A stretch of DNA of 64,000 bases from Actinoplanes palleronii (GTDB taxonomy: Bacteria; Actinomycetota; Actinomycetes; Mycobacteriales; Micromonosporaceae), in assembly GCF_016862315.1 (NCBI RefSeq), contig NZ_BOMS01000014.1, positions 248,001 through 312,000 of the forward strand. Direction: 5' to 3'. This document shows, one piece after another, positions 9,748 to 20,718 of this stretch (the stretch's first letter is position 1; every line of letters begins with the position of its first letter). The notes under the pieces were generated by a model, which was not told where the DNA came from, made no database searches, and saw only the letters and a list, made by a program, of their open reading frames with translations. The translations under genes were made by a program, and so were the position numbers.

Positions 9748-10596
9748 ATGACTTCTGACACCCCCGCCCGCAGGCGTGCCCGGGTGTTCTCCCGGCGCCG
9801 CGGCGCGCCCAGCCGGGCACGCCGGCGGATCGGCGCGGCGGTGCGCATGCTCGCGGCGCTCGCGCTCGCCGGCGGCGTTTACACCGCTTTCACCCCGGGC
9901 GCGTTCGCCGAGGACAACACCCCACTCTCCACCGCGGCACAGCAGGGCAAAGAGCTCTTCGACAACAGCTGCATCTCCTGCCACGGGCGGGACGGGCAGG
10001 GTGTCGAGGCGCGCGGCCCGAGCCTGATCGGCGTCGGTTCGGCCTCGGTCGAGTTCCAGGTGGGCACCGGCCGCATGCCGATGACCCGCCAGGAGGCCCA
10101 GGCCGAGCAGAAGGCCCCGCAGTTCACTCCGGACGAGACCAAGCAGATCGCGCAGTACGTGCAGGAGATCGGTGGCGGGCCGGAGATCCCGGCCGGCGAA
10201 CTCACCGAGGACCTGAAGGCGAACCCCGACGCGCTGGCGCGCGGTGGCGAGCTGTTCCGGGTCAACTGCACCTCCTGCCACAGCTTCGGTGGCGCCGGTG
10301 GTGCGCTGTCGTCGGGCAAGTTCGCTCCGAGTCTGGGCGACGCGACCCCCGAGGAGATCTACGCGGCCATGCTGACCGGCCCGCAGAACATGCCGGTGTT
10401 CGGTGACAACCAGATCTCGCCGGACGAGAAGCGCGAGATCATCACGTACATCCAGACCCAGATCCAGGAAGACAAGGACCCGGGCGGCGTGTTCAACCTG
10501 GGCCGCTACGGCCCGGCGACCGAGGGTGTGGCGATCTTCCTGATCGGTATCACCATCCTGGTCTTCACGTCGCTCTGGATTGCGGGGAAGTCATGA
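9748..10596 (+). CDS. qcrC: Di-heme cytochrome c subunit of the bc1 complex
   Basis: Carries electrons from the Rieske protein directly to subunit II of the aa3 oxidase in the actinobacterial supercomplex. Two c-type heme motifs are seen, CISCH at residues 75-79 and CTSCH at 174-178. The N-terminus is unusually Arg-rich before a hydrophobic export segment (about 31-50). A single C-terminal helix (about 257-279) anchors it in the membrane. Its stop overlaps the next start as ATGA, so translation with qcrA is coupled. Confidence 0.97.
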   Translation: MTSDTPARRRARVFSRRRGAPSRARRRIGAAVRMLAALALAGGVYTAFTPGAFAEDNTPLSTAAQQGKELFDNSCISCHGRDGQGVEARGPSLIGVGSASVEFQVGTGRMPMTRQEAQAEQKAPQFTPDETKQIAQYVQEIGGGPEIPAGELTEDLKANPDALARGGELFRVNCTSCHSFGGAGGALSSGKFAPSLGDATPEEIYAAMLTGPQNMPVFGDNQISPDEKREIITYIQTQIQEDKDPGGVFNLGRYGPATEGVAIFLIGITILVFTSLWIAGKS

Positions 10597-11690
10597 CGGC
10601 GCACCACGGCGCGACCGCCGAGCCGGTCGACGTGAACGATCCGAAGCTGACGCGCTTCGACATCGTCAAGGAAGGCCTGCGGCGCGATGACATCGAGATC
10701 ATCACGTACGAGTCGCAGTTCCAGGGGCCGAACTCGAAGGCGGAGAAGCGGGTAGTCCGCAACATCTCCTTCCTGTTCCTCCTGTCCGGCCTGTTCGCGC
10801 TGGTCTTCCTGGTGTCCTACATCGTCTGGCCGTGGAAGTTCGAGCTCGGCCACACGCTGAGCGACTACTACACGCCGATCCTGGGTGTGAGCCTCGGCAT
10901 CTCGCTGTTCGCCCTCGGCATCGCGATCCTGGCCTGGGCCAAGAAGCTGCTGCCGCACGAGGTGTCGATCCAGCAGCGGCACGGCGACCCGTCCAGCGAC
11001 GACGAGCGGCTGATCACCGGTCAGACCGCGATGTACGTCGCGGACGAGCTCGGTGTGGCGCGGCGCCCGCTGCTCAAGGGCGCGATCGGCCTCGGCCTGG
11101 CCCCGCTCGGCCTGGCCGCGGCGGCTCCGCTGGTCGGCGGTCTGATCCAGAACCCGCACCGGGACGCCGAGCCGATGATGTACCACACCGGCTTCGACCC
11201 GAAGACGAACGGCGACAAGCTGGTCCGGCTGACCCGCGACGACGGATCCCCGATCCGTCCCGACGACGTCAGCGCGGGCGGTCAGATGACCGTCTACCCG
11301 GGAGTTCCCGGCGGCGCCACCAACAAGTTCGCCGACTCGCCGACCCTGCTGATCCACCTGCGGGCCGACGACGCGGAGAAGACCCGCGTGGCGGCCGACG
11401 GTGACAAGAACGGGCGCAACAAGGGTTCGATGTGGGGCAACTACGTCGCCTACTCGAAGATCTGCACGCACGCCGGTTGCCCGGCGAGCCTGTACGAGCA
11501 GCAGACCAACCGGCTGCTCTGCCCGTGTCACCAGTCGCAGTTCCTGATCACGGACAACGCGCAGCCGATCTTCGGCCCCGCCACCCGGCGTCTGCCGATG
11601 TTGCCGCTGTCAGTGGACGACGAAGGTTTCTTTGTGGCAACGTCTGACTTCAAGGACACTGTCGGACCCGACTTCTGGGAGCGGCCGTGA
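10593..11690 (+). CDS. qcrA: Rieske iron-sulfur subunit of the bc1 complex
   Basis: A 365-residue actinobacterial Rieske protein. Three hydrophobic helices are seen in the first half (about residues 57-80, 93-112 and 162-184), unlike the single anchor of other bacteria. The 2Fe-2S ligands are in CTHAGCP (near 290) and CPCHQSQF (near 309). It is translationally coupled at both ends: ATGA with qcrC, and its last codons overlap the GTG of qcrB by four bases. Its cluster is a plausible client of the ErpA encoded at the start of the window. Confidence 0.97.
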   Translation: MTAHHGATAEPVDVNDPKLTRFDIVKEGLRRDDIEIITYESQFQGPNSKAEKRVVRNISFLFLLSGLFALVFLVSYIVWPWKFELGHTLSDYYTPILGVSLGISLFALGIAILAWAKKLLPHEVSIQQRHGDPSSDDERLITGQTAMYVADELGVARRPLLKGAIGLGLAPLGLAAAAPLVGGLIQNPHRDAEPMMYHTGFDPKTNGDKLVRLTRDDGSPIRPDDVSAGGQMTVYPGVPGGATNKFADSPTLLIHLRADDAEKTRVAADGDKNGRNKGSMWGNYVAYSKICTHAGCPASLYEQQTNRLLCPCHQSQFLITDNAQPIFGPATRRLPMLPLSVDDEGFFVATSDFKDTVGPDFWERP

Positions 11691-13297
11691 AACGCCGAAA
11701 GTTAGATCCAGCCGAGGCAACCGCCAATTTCGCCAAGGGCGCCGATGACCGCTTCCAGGCGGCCACCCCGCTCCGCGGCCTGCTCAACAAGGTCTTCCCG
11801 GACCACTGGTCGTTCCTGCTCGGCGAAATCGCGCTGTTCTCGTTCATCGTGCTGCTGCTCAGCGGCGTCTTCCTGACTCTCTTCTTCGACCCGTCGATGA
11901 AGGAGATCCCCTACGAGGGCTCCTACCCGGCACTGCGCGGCGTCGAGATGTCGCAGGCGTACGCGTCCTCCCTGCACCTCTCGTTCGAGGTGCGCGGTGG
12001 TCTGTTCATGCGCCAGATGCACCACTGGGCGGCGCTGCTGTTCATGGCGTCGATCGTGGTGCACATGGCCCGGGTGTTCTTCACCGGCGCGTTCCGCAAG
12101 CCGCGTGAGATCAACTGGGTGATCGGCGTCCTGCTGTTCCTGCTCGGGTTCTTCGCCGGCTTCACCGGTTACTCGCTGCCGGACGACGGCCTGTCCGGCA
12201 CCGGTCTCCGCATCGCCTCCGCGATCATGCTGTCCCTGCCGGTCATCGGCACCTGGCTGTCCGCCGCGATCTTCGGCGGGGAATACCCGGGCGAGCTGAT
12301 CATCGGCCGGTTCTACATCGCGCACGTGCTGCTCATCCCGGGCATCCTGCTCGCGCTGATCAGCGTCCACCTGGGCATCGTGTTCAAGCAGAAGCACACC
12401 CAGTGGGCGGGTCCGCTGCGGACCAACGAGAACGTGGTCGGCGAGCGCATGTTCCCGCGGTACGCCATGAAGCAGGGCGGCTTCTTCATGGCCGTCTTCG
12501 GTGTCATCGCGTTCATGGCCGGCATGTTCCAGATCAACCCGATCTGGCTGTTCGGTCCGTACCGCGCCGCCGAGGTCTCCTCGGCCAGCCAGCCCGACTG
12601 GTACGTCATGTTCATGGACGGCCTGGTCCGGCTCATGCCGAACTGGCAGATCTACATCCCGTTCGGCGACGGGTACAGCATCCCGCCGCTGTTCTGGCCG
12701 GCCGTGGTCGGCCTCGGCGCGCTGTTCACGCTGCCGATGGCGTACCCGTGGCTGGAAGCCCGCAAGCTGAAGGACACCCGCAGCCACCACCTGCTGCAGC
12801 GGCCCCGGGACAACCCGGAGCGGCTCGGCATCGGCATGATGGCGCTGGCGTTCTTCACGGTCGCGACGCTCTCCGGCGCCAACGACGTCATCGCGGACAA
12901 GTTCCACATCAGCCTGAACGCGATGACCTGGGCGGGCCGGATCGGCCTGCTGGTCCTGCCGCCGCTGGCGTATTACGTCTCGGTGCGGATCGCTTTCGGT
13001 CTGCAGCAGCACGACCGGGAGGTGCTGGCGCACGGTGTCGAGACGGGCATCATCCGGCGCCTTCCGAACGGGAAGTTCGAGGAGATCCACCAGCCGCTCG
13101 GCCCGGTGGACGAGCACGGACATCCGGTGCCGCTCGAGTACGCCGGGTGGGTCGTGCCGAAGAAGATGAACAAGATCGGTGCCCTCGGGCCGGCGGTCAA
13201 GGGCTTCTTCTTCCCGGTCGAGGCTCCGGCGGAGACCCCGGTTTCCCCGGCTCCGATCGGGTCGGCCAAGAAGGAAGAGATTTCTTCCAAGCGGTGA
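11687..13297 (+). CDS. qcrB: Cytochrome b subunit of the bc1 complex
   Basis: The quinol-oxidising membrane subunit, 536 residues, starting at a GTG that overlaps the qcrA stop (GTGA). Eight or nine helices are visible. The heme-ligand histidines lie in [20 protein letters not shown] and later helices, and SQPDWYVMF is the PDWY form of the Qo-site PEWY motif. A long hydrophilic C-terminal tail (after about 455) is typical of actinobacteria. A strong terminator follows, closing the ctaE-qcrCAB unit. Confidence 0.97.
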   Translation: MKRRKLDPAEATANFAKGADDRFQAATPLRGLLNKVFPDHWSFLLGEIALFSFIVLLLSGVFLTLFFDPSMKEIPYEGSYPALRGVEMSQAYASSLHLSFEVRGGLFMRQMHHWAALLFMASIVVHMARVFFTGAFRKPREINWVIGVLLFLLGFFAGFTGYSLPDDGLSGTGLRIASAIMLSLPVIGTWLSAAIFGGEYPGELIIGRFYIAHVLLIPGILLALISVHLGIVFKQKHTQWAGPLRTNENVVGERMFPRYAMKQGGFFMAVFGVIAFMAGMFQINPIWLFGPYRAAEVSSASQPDWYVMFMDGLVRLMPNWQIYIPFGDGYSIPPLFWPAVVGLGALFTLPMAYPWLEARKLKDTRSHHLLQRPRDNPERLGIGMMALAFFTVATLSGANDVIADKFHISLNAMTWAGRIGLLVLPPLAYYVSVRIAFGLQQHDREVLAHGVETGIIRRLPNGKFEEIHQPLGPVDEHGHPVPLEYAGWVVPKKMNKIGALGPAVKGFFFPVEAPAETPVSPAPIGSAKKEEISSKR

Positions 13298-13310
13298 TCG
13301 TTCATGGTTT

Positions 13311-13350
13311 CGGCCCGTCGGCGTTCTGCGCCGGCGGGCCGATTCTTTTT
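13311..13350 (+). terminator. Terminator of the ctaE-qcrCAB operon
   Basis: CGGCCCGTCGGCG pairs with CGCCGGCGGGCCG (one G-U pair) over a TTCTG loop and is followed by ATTCTTTTT. This is the most classical intrinsic terminator in the window. Confidence 0.92.
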
Positions 13351-13465
13351 CCGGCCCGGCGTGATCAGCCGGGTCGAGGCAGGCTTTCCGCTTGCGGCTC
13401 AGAGCCTGCTTTTGTACGGGGATAGCATGGGCCGACTGTTGTTTTCTGGGTGAGGAGACGCTTCG

Positions 13466-13753
13466 GTGAATACCGCGATTGTGCACATCGACTGTGCTAC
13501 CGACTCGATTCCTGAGGTGGCGGAGGCGCTCGCGGCGCTCGAGGGGGTCAGCGAGGTCTACTCGGTGGCGGGGAACGTGGATCTGATCGCGATCGTCCGG
13601 GTCCCGAGGTTCGATGACATCGCCGAGGTGATCGCGGGGCGGATCTCCAAGACGCCCGGGGTGATCAACACCGAGTCGCACATCGCGTTCCGGGCCTACT
13701 CCAAGCACGACCTCGACGATGCGTTCGCGATCGGCCTGCCCGACGCCGATTAG
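13466..13753 (+). CDS. Stand-alone Lrp/AsnC ligand-binding (RAM) domain protein
   Basis: A 95-residue protein made only of the effector-binding half of Lrp/AsnC regulators. Seen: the opening strand TAIVHIDCATDSIPEVAEALAAL, the VYSVAGNVDLIAIVRV core and the closing INTESHIAFRAYS strand. There is no DNA-binding helix-turn-helix. Such single-domain proteins are conserved near the qcr genes in Streptomyces, from memory. The GTG start has GAGGAG about 9 bases upstream. Its stop overlaps the stop of the converging nucleotidyltransferase gene by four bases. It may sense an amino acid and act on a partner protein; the partner is unknown. Confidence 0.88.
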   Translation: MNTAIVHIDCATDSIPEVAEALAALEGVSEVYSVAGNVDLIAIVRVPRFDDIAEVIAGRISKTPGVINTESHIAFRAYSKHDLDDAFAIGLPDAD

Positions 13754-14628
13754 GACTGGCGGGTGGCCTGGATCGTCAGGCCGTTGGTGGCCCTGATCGC
13801 GTCCGTGAGGGATTCGCCGGGGGCGACGGTGGCGCCGGGCCAGATCACGCAGCGGGTGATCGTGCCGGCGACCTGAGCGCCCGCGCCGATCACTGACTCC
13901 GTGGCGGTGCCGGTGAGGGTGGCGGTGGGGTCGAGCAGAGTGCTCCCGCCGGCGGCGTGGAGATTTGCCGTCAGGTAGTCGGCGGGGGTGCCGGTGTCCA
14001 GGTAGTAGCCCTCGTATTCGATGAGCTCCAGGGCACCTTCCGACTCGGCGGGTCGCCAGGCGGTGCGGACCAGGTTGTCGGACTGGTCGGGGAGACCGGT
14101 GACGTAGCGCCACGGGAGCAGGGAGAAACCGGCGAAGCGGTTGCCGCTGAAGCCGCCGGTGTCGCCCGGGAAGCAGGGCTTGGTGAGCATCCGGACCGTG
14201 TCGCCGGACCAGCCCGACAGCAGGGCGGCGATGTCCTTGCCGGGGTCGCGGAACGGGTCGGCCAGGTAGGCGTCCGCGTTGCCGACCAGGACGCCCCGGC
14301 CGTCGATCCAGCTCCGCAGCCGGGCCACGCCGCCGGAGGTGCCCAGCGGGCCGTCCGGTTCGGGGGAGAGATGGGCCCGGCCGGTGGCGTGCGTGATCAC
14401 CTGGTCGGCCAGGTACGCCGCGTTCACCGCGACCCGGTCCGGGCCGGTGAGACCCAGCCCGGCCAGCCGGCGCAGGGCGTGATCGAGCAGCGGAAGGTTG
14501 CCGACCGGGCAGAGCGCCTTCGGCACGGCACCGGTGAGCGGGCGCAGACGCTGGCCCTCGCCGGCGGCCAGGACGATGCCGCAGATCTCCGGAGTGGTCA
14601 TCGCGGGGGAGGTCACCTCTGCGGTCAC
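13750..14628 (-). CDS. Sugar-nucleotide / NTP transferase family protein
   Basis: A 292-residue nucleotidyltransferase (NTP_transferase fold). The N-terminal signature is GIVLAAGEGQRLRPLTGAVPKALCPVGNLPLLDHAL, with the catalytic Arg and Lys. GNADAYL carries the metal-binding Asp. The C-terminal third has hexapeptide-like turns (TESVIGAGAQVAGTITRCVIWPGATV), a left-handed beta helix as in glucose- or mannose-1-phosphate nucleotidyltransferases. The sugar cannot be named. Its ATG overlaps the Nudix gene stop (ATGA), so the two are coupled. Confidence 0.88.
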   Translation of the reverse strand: MTAEVTSPAMTTPEICGIVLAAGEGQRLRPLTGAVPKALCPVGNLPLLDHALRRLAGLGLTGPDRVAVNAAYLADQVITHATGRAHLSPEPDGPLGTSGGVARLRSWIDGRGVLVGNADAYLADPFRDPGKDIAALLSGWSGDTVRMLTKPCFPGDTGGFSGNRFAGFSLLPWRYVTGLPDQSDNLVRTAWRPAESEGALELIEYEGYYLDTGTPADYLTANLHAAGGSTLLDPTATLTGTATESVIGAGAQVAGTITRCVIWPGATVAPGESLTDAIRATNGLTIQATRQS

Positions 14629-15188
14629 TGGGCCGAGTCGCGGGTCGGCGCCGGGGTGGACGACGGAACCGAGGCCGGCAGCTGACCCGCCCGCGGGCCG
14701 ATGCCGTAGATGCCGAGCAGCCGCTCGGTGGGCCAGGTGAGCCGGGGCAGGTCGTCGACCGGGAACCAGTTCGCCTCCAGGACCTCGCCGCCGTCGACGA
14801 TCAGCGGAGTGCTGGACGCGGGCACCCAGCCGAACCAGACCATGTCCACCGAACCGGCGCTCGGGTGGACGATCGCGTTCGGATTGCCGGGGATCAGGTC
14901 ACCCGGCTCGACCCGGACACCGGACTCCTCGTGCAGCTCGCGGGCCGCGCCGACGGCGGGCATCTCGCCACGCTTGAGCAGACCGGCCGGCAGACCCCAG
15001 GCCCGGCCCGGCGGCTGACGCAGCAGCAGGATCCGGTCGGTGCCGGCCGCCTCCGCGTCACGGATCACCGCGACCGCGCCGACCAGGTATTTCGGGGAGA
15101 CCGCCCGGGCCACCTGACGGCGGACCGGCAGGGGCAGCCCATAGAACACTTGGTATGCCAGGCCACGCACCCGCCGAGAGATGTTCAC
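14625..15188 (-). CDS. Nudix hydrolase
   Basis: A 187-residue Nudix protein. The Nudix box is intact, GLLKRGEMPAVGAARELHEESGV, fitting G-x5-E-x7-R-E-U-x-E-E-x-G-U, so it should cleave a nucleoside diphosphate-linked substrate using Mg or Mn. About 35 residues precede the Nudix fold, with an Arg-rich, partly hydrophobic start (RRVRGLAYQVFYGLPLP) that may be an amphipathic helix. It is coupled to the downstream nucleotidyltransferase gene, so the substrate may be a nucleotide sugar; that is inference from neighbourhood. Confidence 0.9.
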   Translation of the reverse strand: MNISRRVRGLAYQVFYGLPLPVRRQVARAVSPKYLVGAVAVIRDAEAAGTDRILLLRQPPGRAWGLPAGLLKRGEMPAVGAARELHEESGVRVEPGDLIPGNPNAIVHPSAGSVDMVWFGWVPASSTPLIVDGGEVLEANWFPVDDLPRLTWPTERLLGIYGIGPRAGQLPASVPSSTPAPTRDSAQ

Positions 15189-15220
15189 CCGCCCAAGGCT
15201 AGCCGGGCCCGCGGCGTGTC

Positions 15221-17023
<1,803 letters not shown>

Positions 17024-17111
17024 CCGGACACCCCCTCACCGATCGTCCATGCGTTCTCGACGAAGCATGGCACTCGAACCCGTGATGGCTGAATCACCAC
17101 GAGGCTCTGCC

Positions 17112-18911
17112 TTACAGCCTAAGCGAGCGAGCGTCATCCGAACGGTCAGTTACCGATAGGCGAACGGTCGAGTCTTGACCGGACGCTGCCGCCTCGGCCC
17201 TGGTGAGCAGGCCGGCAAAACGCGCGGCGCCACGAGCCGGTGACACCCAGTCGCCGGACGTCTCCACCAGGCGGGTGTCGGGCCGGTCCAGCCAGGCCAG
17301 AACCCGCTCGGTCTCCTCGGCCGACGCGGCCGGCACCGGACCCGGTCCGGGAAGGACCGTCTCGGCCGTCAACCGGGCCGTGTCCAGCGTGGGACGTGGG
17401 TGCTCACGGGGCGGGGAGGTGGCCGCGGCGGCCAGCCGGCCGTACCGGATCACGGCGATCTCCCAGCCGCCGTGGTCGTCCCGCCGGGCGGCGACGATCT
17501 CGGGGAGCCGGGTCAGCGCGTTCAGCCGCTGCATCCGGATCAGGGCGCGCAGCAGGGCGATCAGGCGGGACCGGACGGTGGCCGCCTCCTCGTACCGCTG
17601 CTTGTCGCTGAGCGACTCGATGCGCTCCAGGATGGCGGAAATCACCGGTCCGGGGTCACCCGAGGTGGCGACCCGGAACGGGAGGGCGGCGCGAACGTCG
17701 TACTCCTCCGGGGTGATCTCGTGCTCGCAGGGGGCCGGGCAGCGGCCCAGCTCGGCCAGCGCGCAGGCCGGGGTCTTCGAGCGCAGCGAGAGTTTGTGGT
17801 TGCACTGGCGCAGCGGCACGGCGTCGTAGACACCGGCCGCGGCCAGCTCGGCGGTGCGCCGGGAGGAGAACGGCCCGAGGTAGGTCGCGTCGTCGTCGGC
17901 GAACCGGCGGACCACCGAGAGCCGTGGGTACGCCTCGGCGGTCAGCTTCAGCCAGACCATCCGCTCCGGATACTTCGACCGGCGGTTGTACGGCGGGGCG
18001 TGCGCCGCGATCAGCCGCAGCTCACGCACCTCGGCCTCGAGCGAGTGGGCACACTCCAGCGCCTCCACCCGGACCGCGGCGGTGAGCATCTCGGAGATCC
18101 GGGCGCGCTTCTCGCCGGCGGTGAAATAGCTGCGCACCCGGGTGGCGACGTCCTTGGACGTGCCGACGTAGAGCGGGCGCTCGTCGGCGGCCCGGAAGAT
18201 GTAGACCCCCGGCACGTGCGGCAGGTTGTCGGCCAGGTGCCGCCGGTTGCGCTGCGCCGGGGTGACCGCCTTGCCGAACTCGATCGCGTCGCCAAGGGTG
18301 TGCACCCGGAAGCTGCCCAGCCGCTCGATCAGCCCGTGCAGCACGTCGACGGTGGCCTTGGCGTCGTCGAGCGCCCGGTGGTTCGGCGCGACCGTCGAGC
18401 GGAAGAACTGGGCCAGGGTGCCGAGCTTGCGGTTCGGCACCTCGTCGTTCGTCAGCGCGCGCCGGGCCAGGGCGGCGGTGTCCAGCACCCGGGGCGCCGG
18501 CCACGGATAACCGTGCTTGGCGCAGGCGGCCTTGAGGAACCCGACGTCGTAGGGCGCGTTGTGTGCCACCAGCACCGCGCCGCGCAGGAACTCCAGCAGG
18601 GCCGGCAGCACCGTCTCTATCGACGGGGCCGGGCGCAGCATCGCCTCGGTGATCCCGGTCAGCACCGTGATGAACGGCGGCAACGGCTGACCCGGGTTGA
18701 CCAGCGTGCCGAACTCGGCCAGCTGCTCGCCGGAGCGGACCTTGACGGCGCCGATCTCGGTGATCCCGCCGCCGTCCGGAGCGCCGCCGGTGGTCTCCAG
18801 GTCGAGCACCACGAAGGTGGTGTCGGCGAGCGAGACGGCGGCCGGATCCACCGAACCGTCGGCGGACAGCAACGTGTCCAGAGTGCCCTGCACGTAAGCG
18901 GGTTGTGCCAC
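17112..18911 (-). CDS. DEDD exonuclease fused to GIY-YIG/UvrC-like domain (Rv2191 type)
   Basis: A 599-residue fusion. Residues 30-195 form a DnaQ-like 3'-5' exonuclease: the DLETTG Exo I motif, HNAPYDVGFL Exo II and HRALDDAKAT Exo III. Residues 225-310 form a GIY-YIG nuclease like the N-terminus of UvrC (PGVYIFRAADERPLYVGTSKDVATRVRSYF). A UvrC-type linker region with Cys residues (CNHKL, CALAELGRCPAPCEH) and a UVR-like helix (about 415-460, KQRYEEAATVRSRL) complete it. This architecture is conserved in actinobacteria next to trpD/pimB. Likely DNA repair or processing; the biological substrate is unknown. Confidence 0.9.
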   Translation of the reverse strand: MAQPAYVQGTLDTLLSADGSVDPAAVSLADTTFVVLDLETTGGAPDGGGITEIGAVKVRSGEQLAEFGTLVNPGQPLPPFITVLTGITEAMLRPAPSIETVLPALLEFLRGAVLVAHNAPYDVGFLKAACAKHGYPWPAPRVLDTAALARRALTNDEVPNRKLGTLAQFFRSTVAPNHRALDDAKATVDVLHGLIERLGSFRVHTLGDAIEFGKAVTPAQRNRRHLADNLPHVPGVYIFRAADERPLYVGTSKDVATRVRSYFTAGEKRARISEMLTAAVRVEALECAHSLEAEVRELRLIAAHAPPYNRRSKYPERMVWLKLTAEAYPRLSVVRRFADDDATYLGPFSSRRTAELAAAGVYDAVPLRQCNHKLSLRSKTPACALAELGRCPAPCEHEITPEEYDVRAALPFRVATSGDPGPVISAILERIESLSDKQRYEEAATVRSRLIALLRALIRMQRLNALTRLPEIVAARRDDHGGWEIAVIRYGRLAAAATSPPREHPRPTLDTARLTAETVLPGPGPVPAASAEETERVLAWLDRPDTRLVETSGDWVSPARGAARFAGLLTRAEAAASGQDSTVRLSVTDRSDDARSLRL

Positions 18912-19015
18912 GGCGGGGAACCTTAGAGCGGGGGTACGACAGAAACCGAGCCGGGCCGGAAAAGATCACTTGACTCGACAAGCGTTTTGGCGGGCCACGG
19001 TGTGAGAATGGGAGC

Positions 19016-20389
19016 ATGTCCGCGCCGCTTGACCCCGATGACCGCCCCCTCGAGGAGGCGGCGCCGACGGATGCGGAATTCACCCTTCCGGAGCCGATTC
19101 TCCCGGAAGCGGTCCGTCAACGGATCATGACGCTGTCCGCCGCCGCGCTGCCCGGGCTGCCGGCCGACGAGATCCCGGTCGTGCTGCGCCGGGTGGCCCG
19201 TTTCGCGCCGAACCGGCGGGCCCGGCTCGGCGGCCGGGAGATCGCCGCCCAGCTCACCGCCGACCCGTTGTTCCGGCAGCGGCTCGGCACCCGGATCATC
19301 ACCGAGGCCGGTGACCTGGGCACCGCCGTGACCAGCGGGGTCGCCCCGGCCGCGGCCGACCCGGTCGAGGTCGCCGCGCTGGCCTACCTGTCCCGCCCGG
19401 ACGGCTGGCGCGAGCTGATCGAGGCGGCCGGCGACGTGGTCCGGGCCGACGCCGACAGCGCCGCGCTGGCCGACCGGATCCGGGCCGCCGAGCAGCGCGC
19501 CACCCGCGCCGAGCACGACCGGGCGGTGGCCCGGGTCGAGGCCGACAAGCTGCGTGACGAGCTGGCCCGGGTCCGCGAGGAGCTCGGCCAGCTGCGCGAG
19601 GAGTCGCGCAGCACGGCCAAGGCGCTGCGCGAGGCGCAGGCCGGGCAGAAGCGCGCGGCCGATCTGCTGGCCACCGAGAAGGGGCGCGCGTCCCGGGTCG
19701 TTCTCGACCACGAGGCAGAGGTACGCCGGATGCGGTCCCGTCTCGCCGACGCCGAGGCCTCAGCGGCCACCGGCAAGCAGGCGGTCAAGGACGCCCGGGC
19801 GGTCGACGACGCCCGCCTCTGGCTGCTGCTCGAGACGATCGGCCAGGCGGCCACCGGGCTGCGCCGCGAGCTGGCGCTGGACCCGACCGACAAACTGCCC
19901 GCCGACTTCGTGGCAGAGGCCTCGGCCGACCGGCCCGGCGCTCCGGAGCGCTCCCGGGCCCGCGCACAGGACACCGACGACCCGGGCCGGCTTGACCAGC
20001 TGCTCGCGCTGCCCCGCGCCCACCTGGTGGTGGACGGGTACAACGTGACCAAGCGCGGCTTCGCCGACATGTCCCTGGAACAGCAGCGCAAGCGCCTGAT
20101 CACCGGGCTGGGCGGGATAGCCGCGCAGACCGGCGATGAGGTGACAGTGGTCTTCGACGGCGCCGAGCGGGTGCATGGCCTGCCGCCGGCGCCGCGCGGG
20201 GTGCGGGTGTTGTTCTCCCGCAAGGGCACCACCGCCGACGAGCTGATCCGTCAGCTGGTCCGGGCCGAGCCGCCGGGTCGCCCGGTGGTGGTGGTCTCCT
20301 CCGACCGTGAGGTGGCCGACGGCGTGCGCCGGCACGGTGCGTACCCGATGGGCGCCGACTCGCTGCTGCGCCGGCTCGCCCGCTCCTGA
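19016..20389 (+). CDS. NYN-domain (PIN-like) ribonuclease with coiled coil
   Basis: A 457-residue protein. Residues 150-270 are a strongly charged coiled coil (DKLRDELARVREELGQLREESR and following). Residues 335-457 form a NYN/PIN-fold nuclease domain of the YacP type, with acidic metal-site residues in HLVVDGYNVTK, TVVFDGAERV and VVVVSSDREVADG. It probably cuts RNA. The N-terminal 60 residues are Pro-rich and variable. The gene is divergent from the exonuclease gene. The same gene is found near pimB in other actinobacteria, from memory. Confidence 0.87.
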   Translation: MSAPLDPDDRPLEEAAPTDAEFTLPEPILPEAVRQRIMTLSAAALPGLPADEIPVVLRRVARFAPNRRARLGGREIAAQLTADPLFRQRLGTRIITEAGDLGTAVTSGVAPAAADPVEVAALAYLSRPDGWRELIEAAGDVVRADADSAALADRIRAAEQRATRAEHDRAVARVEADKLRDELARVREELGQLREESRSTAKALREAQAGQKRAADLLATEKGRASRVVLDHEAEVRRMRSRLADAEASAATGKQAVKDARAVDDARLWLLLETIGQAATGLRRELALDPTDKLPADFVAEASADRPGAPERSRARAQDTDDPGRLDQLLALPRAHLVVDGYNVTKRGFADMSLEQQRKRLITGLGGIAAQTGDEVTVVFDGAERVHGLPPAPRGVRVLFSRKGTTADELIRQLVRAEPPGRPVVVVSSDREVADGVRRHGAYPMGADSLLRRLARS

Positions 20390-20477
20390 GAAGTTGTCGT
20401 ACCCCTCGCCTAGCGTGACGGTCACTTGAGGTGATCGGTCCGTCGCTCGGGTCGGGCCTCGATGCTGAGGAGGGGTG

Positions 20478-20690
20478 ATGATCATCGATTGTGGTCGTTG
20501 CATTGAGCGGACCGTCGAGTGCGCCGGGTGCCTGGTCAGCGTGCTCGCGCAGACACCCGACGGGATCGCCGACCTGACTCCCGGCGAGCTGCGGGCGATC
20601 GAGACGTTCGAGCTGGCCGGCTTCGAGGTGGAGCTGCTGGAGACCCCGGAGCCACCGGTGGTGGTGCCGCTCCACCGCCACGTGGCGTGA
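20478..20690 (+). CDS. Small conserved Cys-rich protein
   Basis: A 70-residue protein beginning MIIDCGRCIERTVECAGC: two CxxC pairs in the first 18 residues suggest a metal or redox site. The rest is acidic and helical. The ATG has AGGAGG 4 bases before it; a GTG three bases upstream is too close to the ribosome site. I recall similar MIIDC-type small proteins near NlpC/P60 genes in Streptomyces, but there is no NlpC gene here. It is followed after 28 bases by the M48 protease. Function unknown. Confidence 0.75.
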   Translation: MIIDCGRCIERTVECAGCLVSVLAQTPDGIADLTPGELRAIETFELAGFEVELLETPEPPVVVPLHRHVA

Positions 20691-20718
20691 TCATGAGAAC
20701 TCTTTAGGATGTGCGGTC

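Noticed and set aside
11702..14113. Very long minus-strand open frame (over 800 codons) across qcrB
   Set aside because: Antisense to qcrB and its neighbours, Arg/His/Asp-rich with no domain. Long false frames are expected opposite genes with GC-rich third positions.
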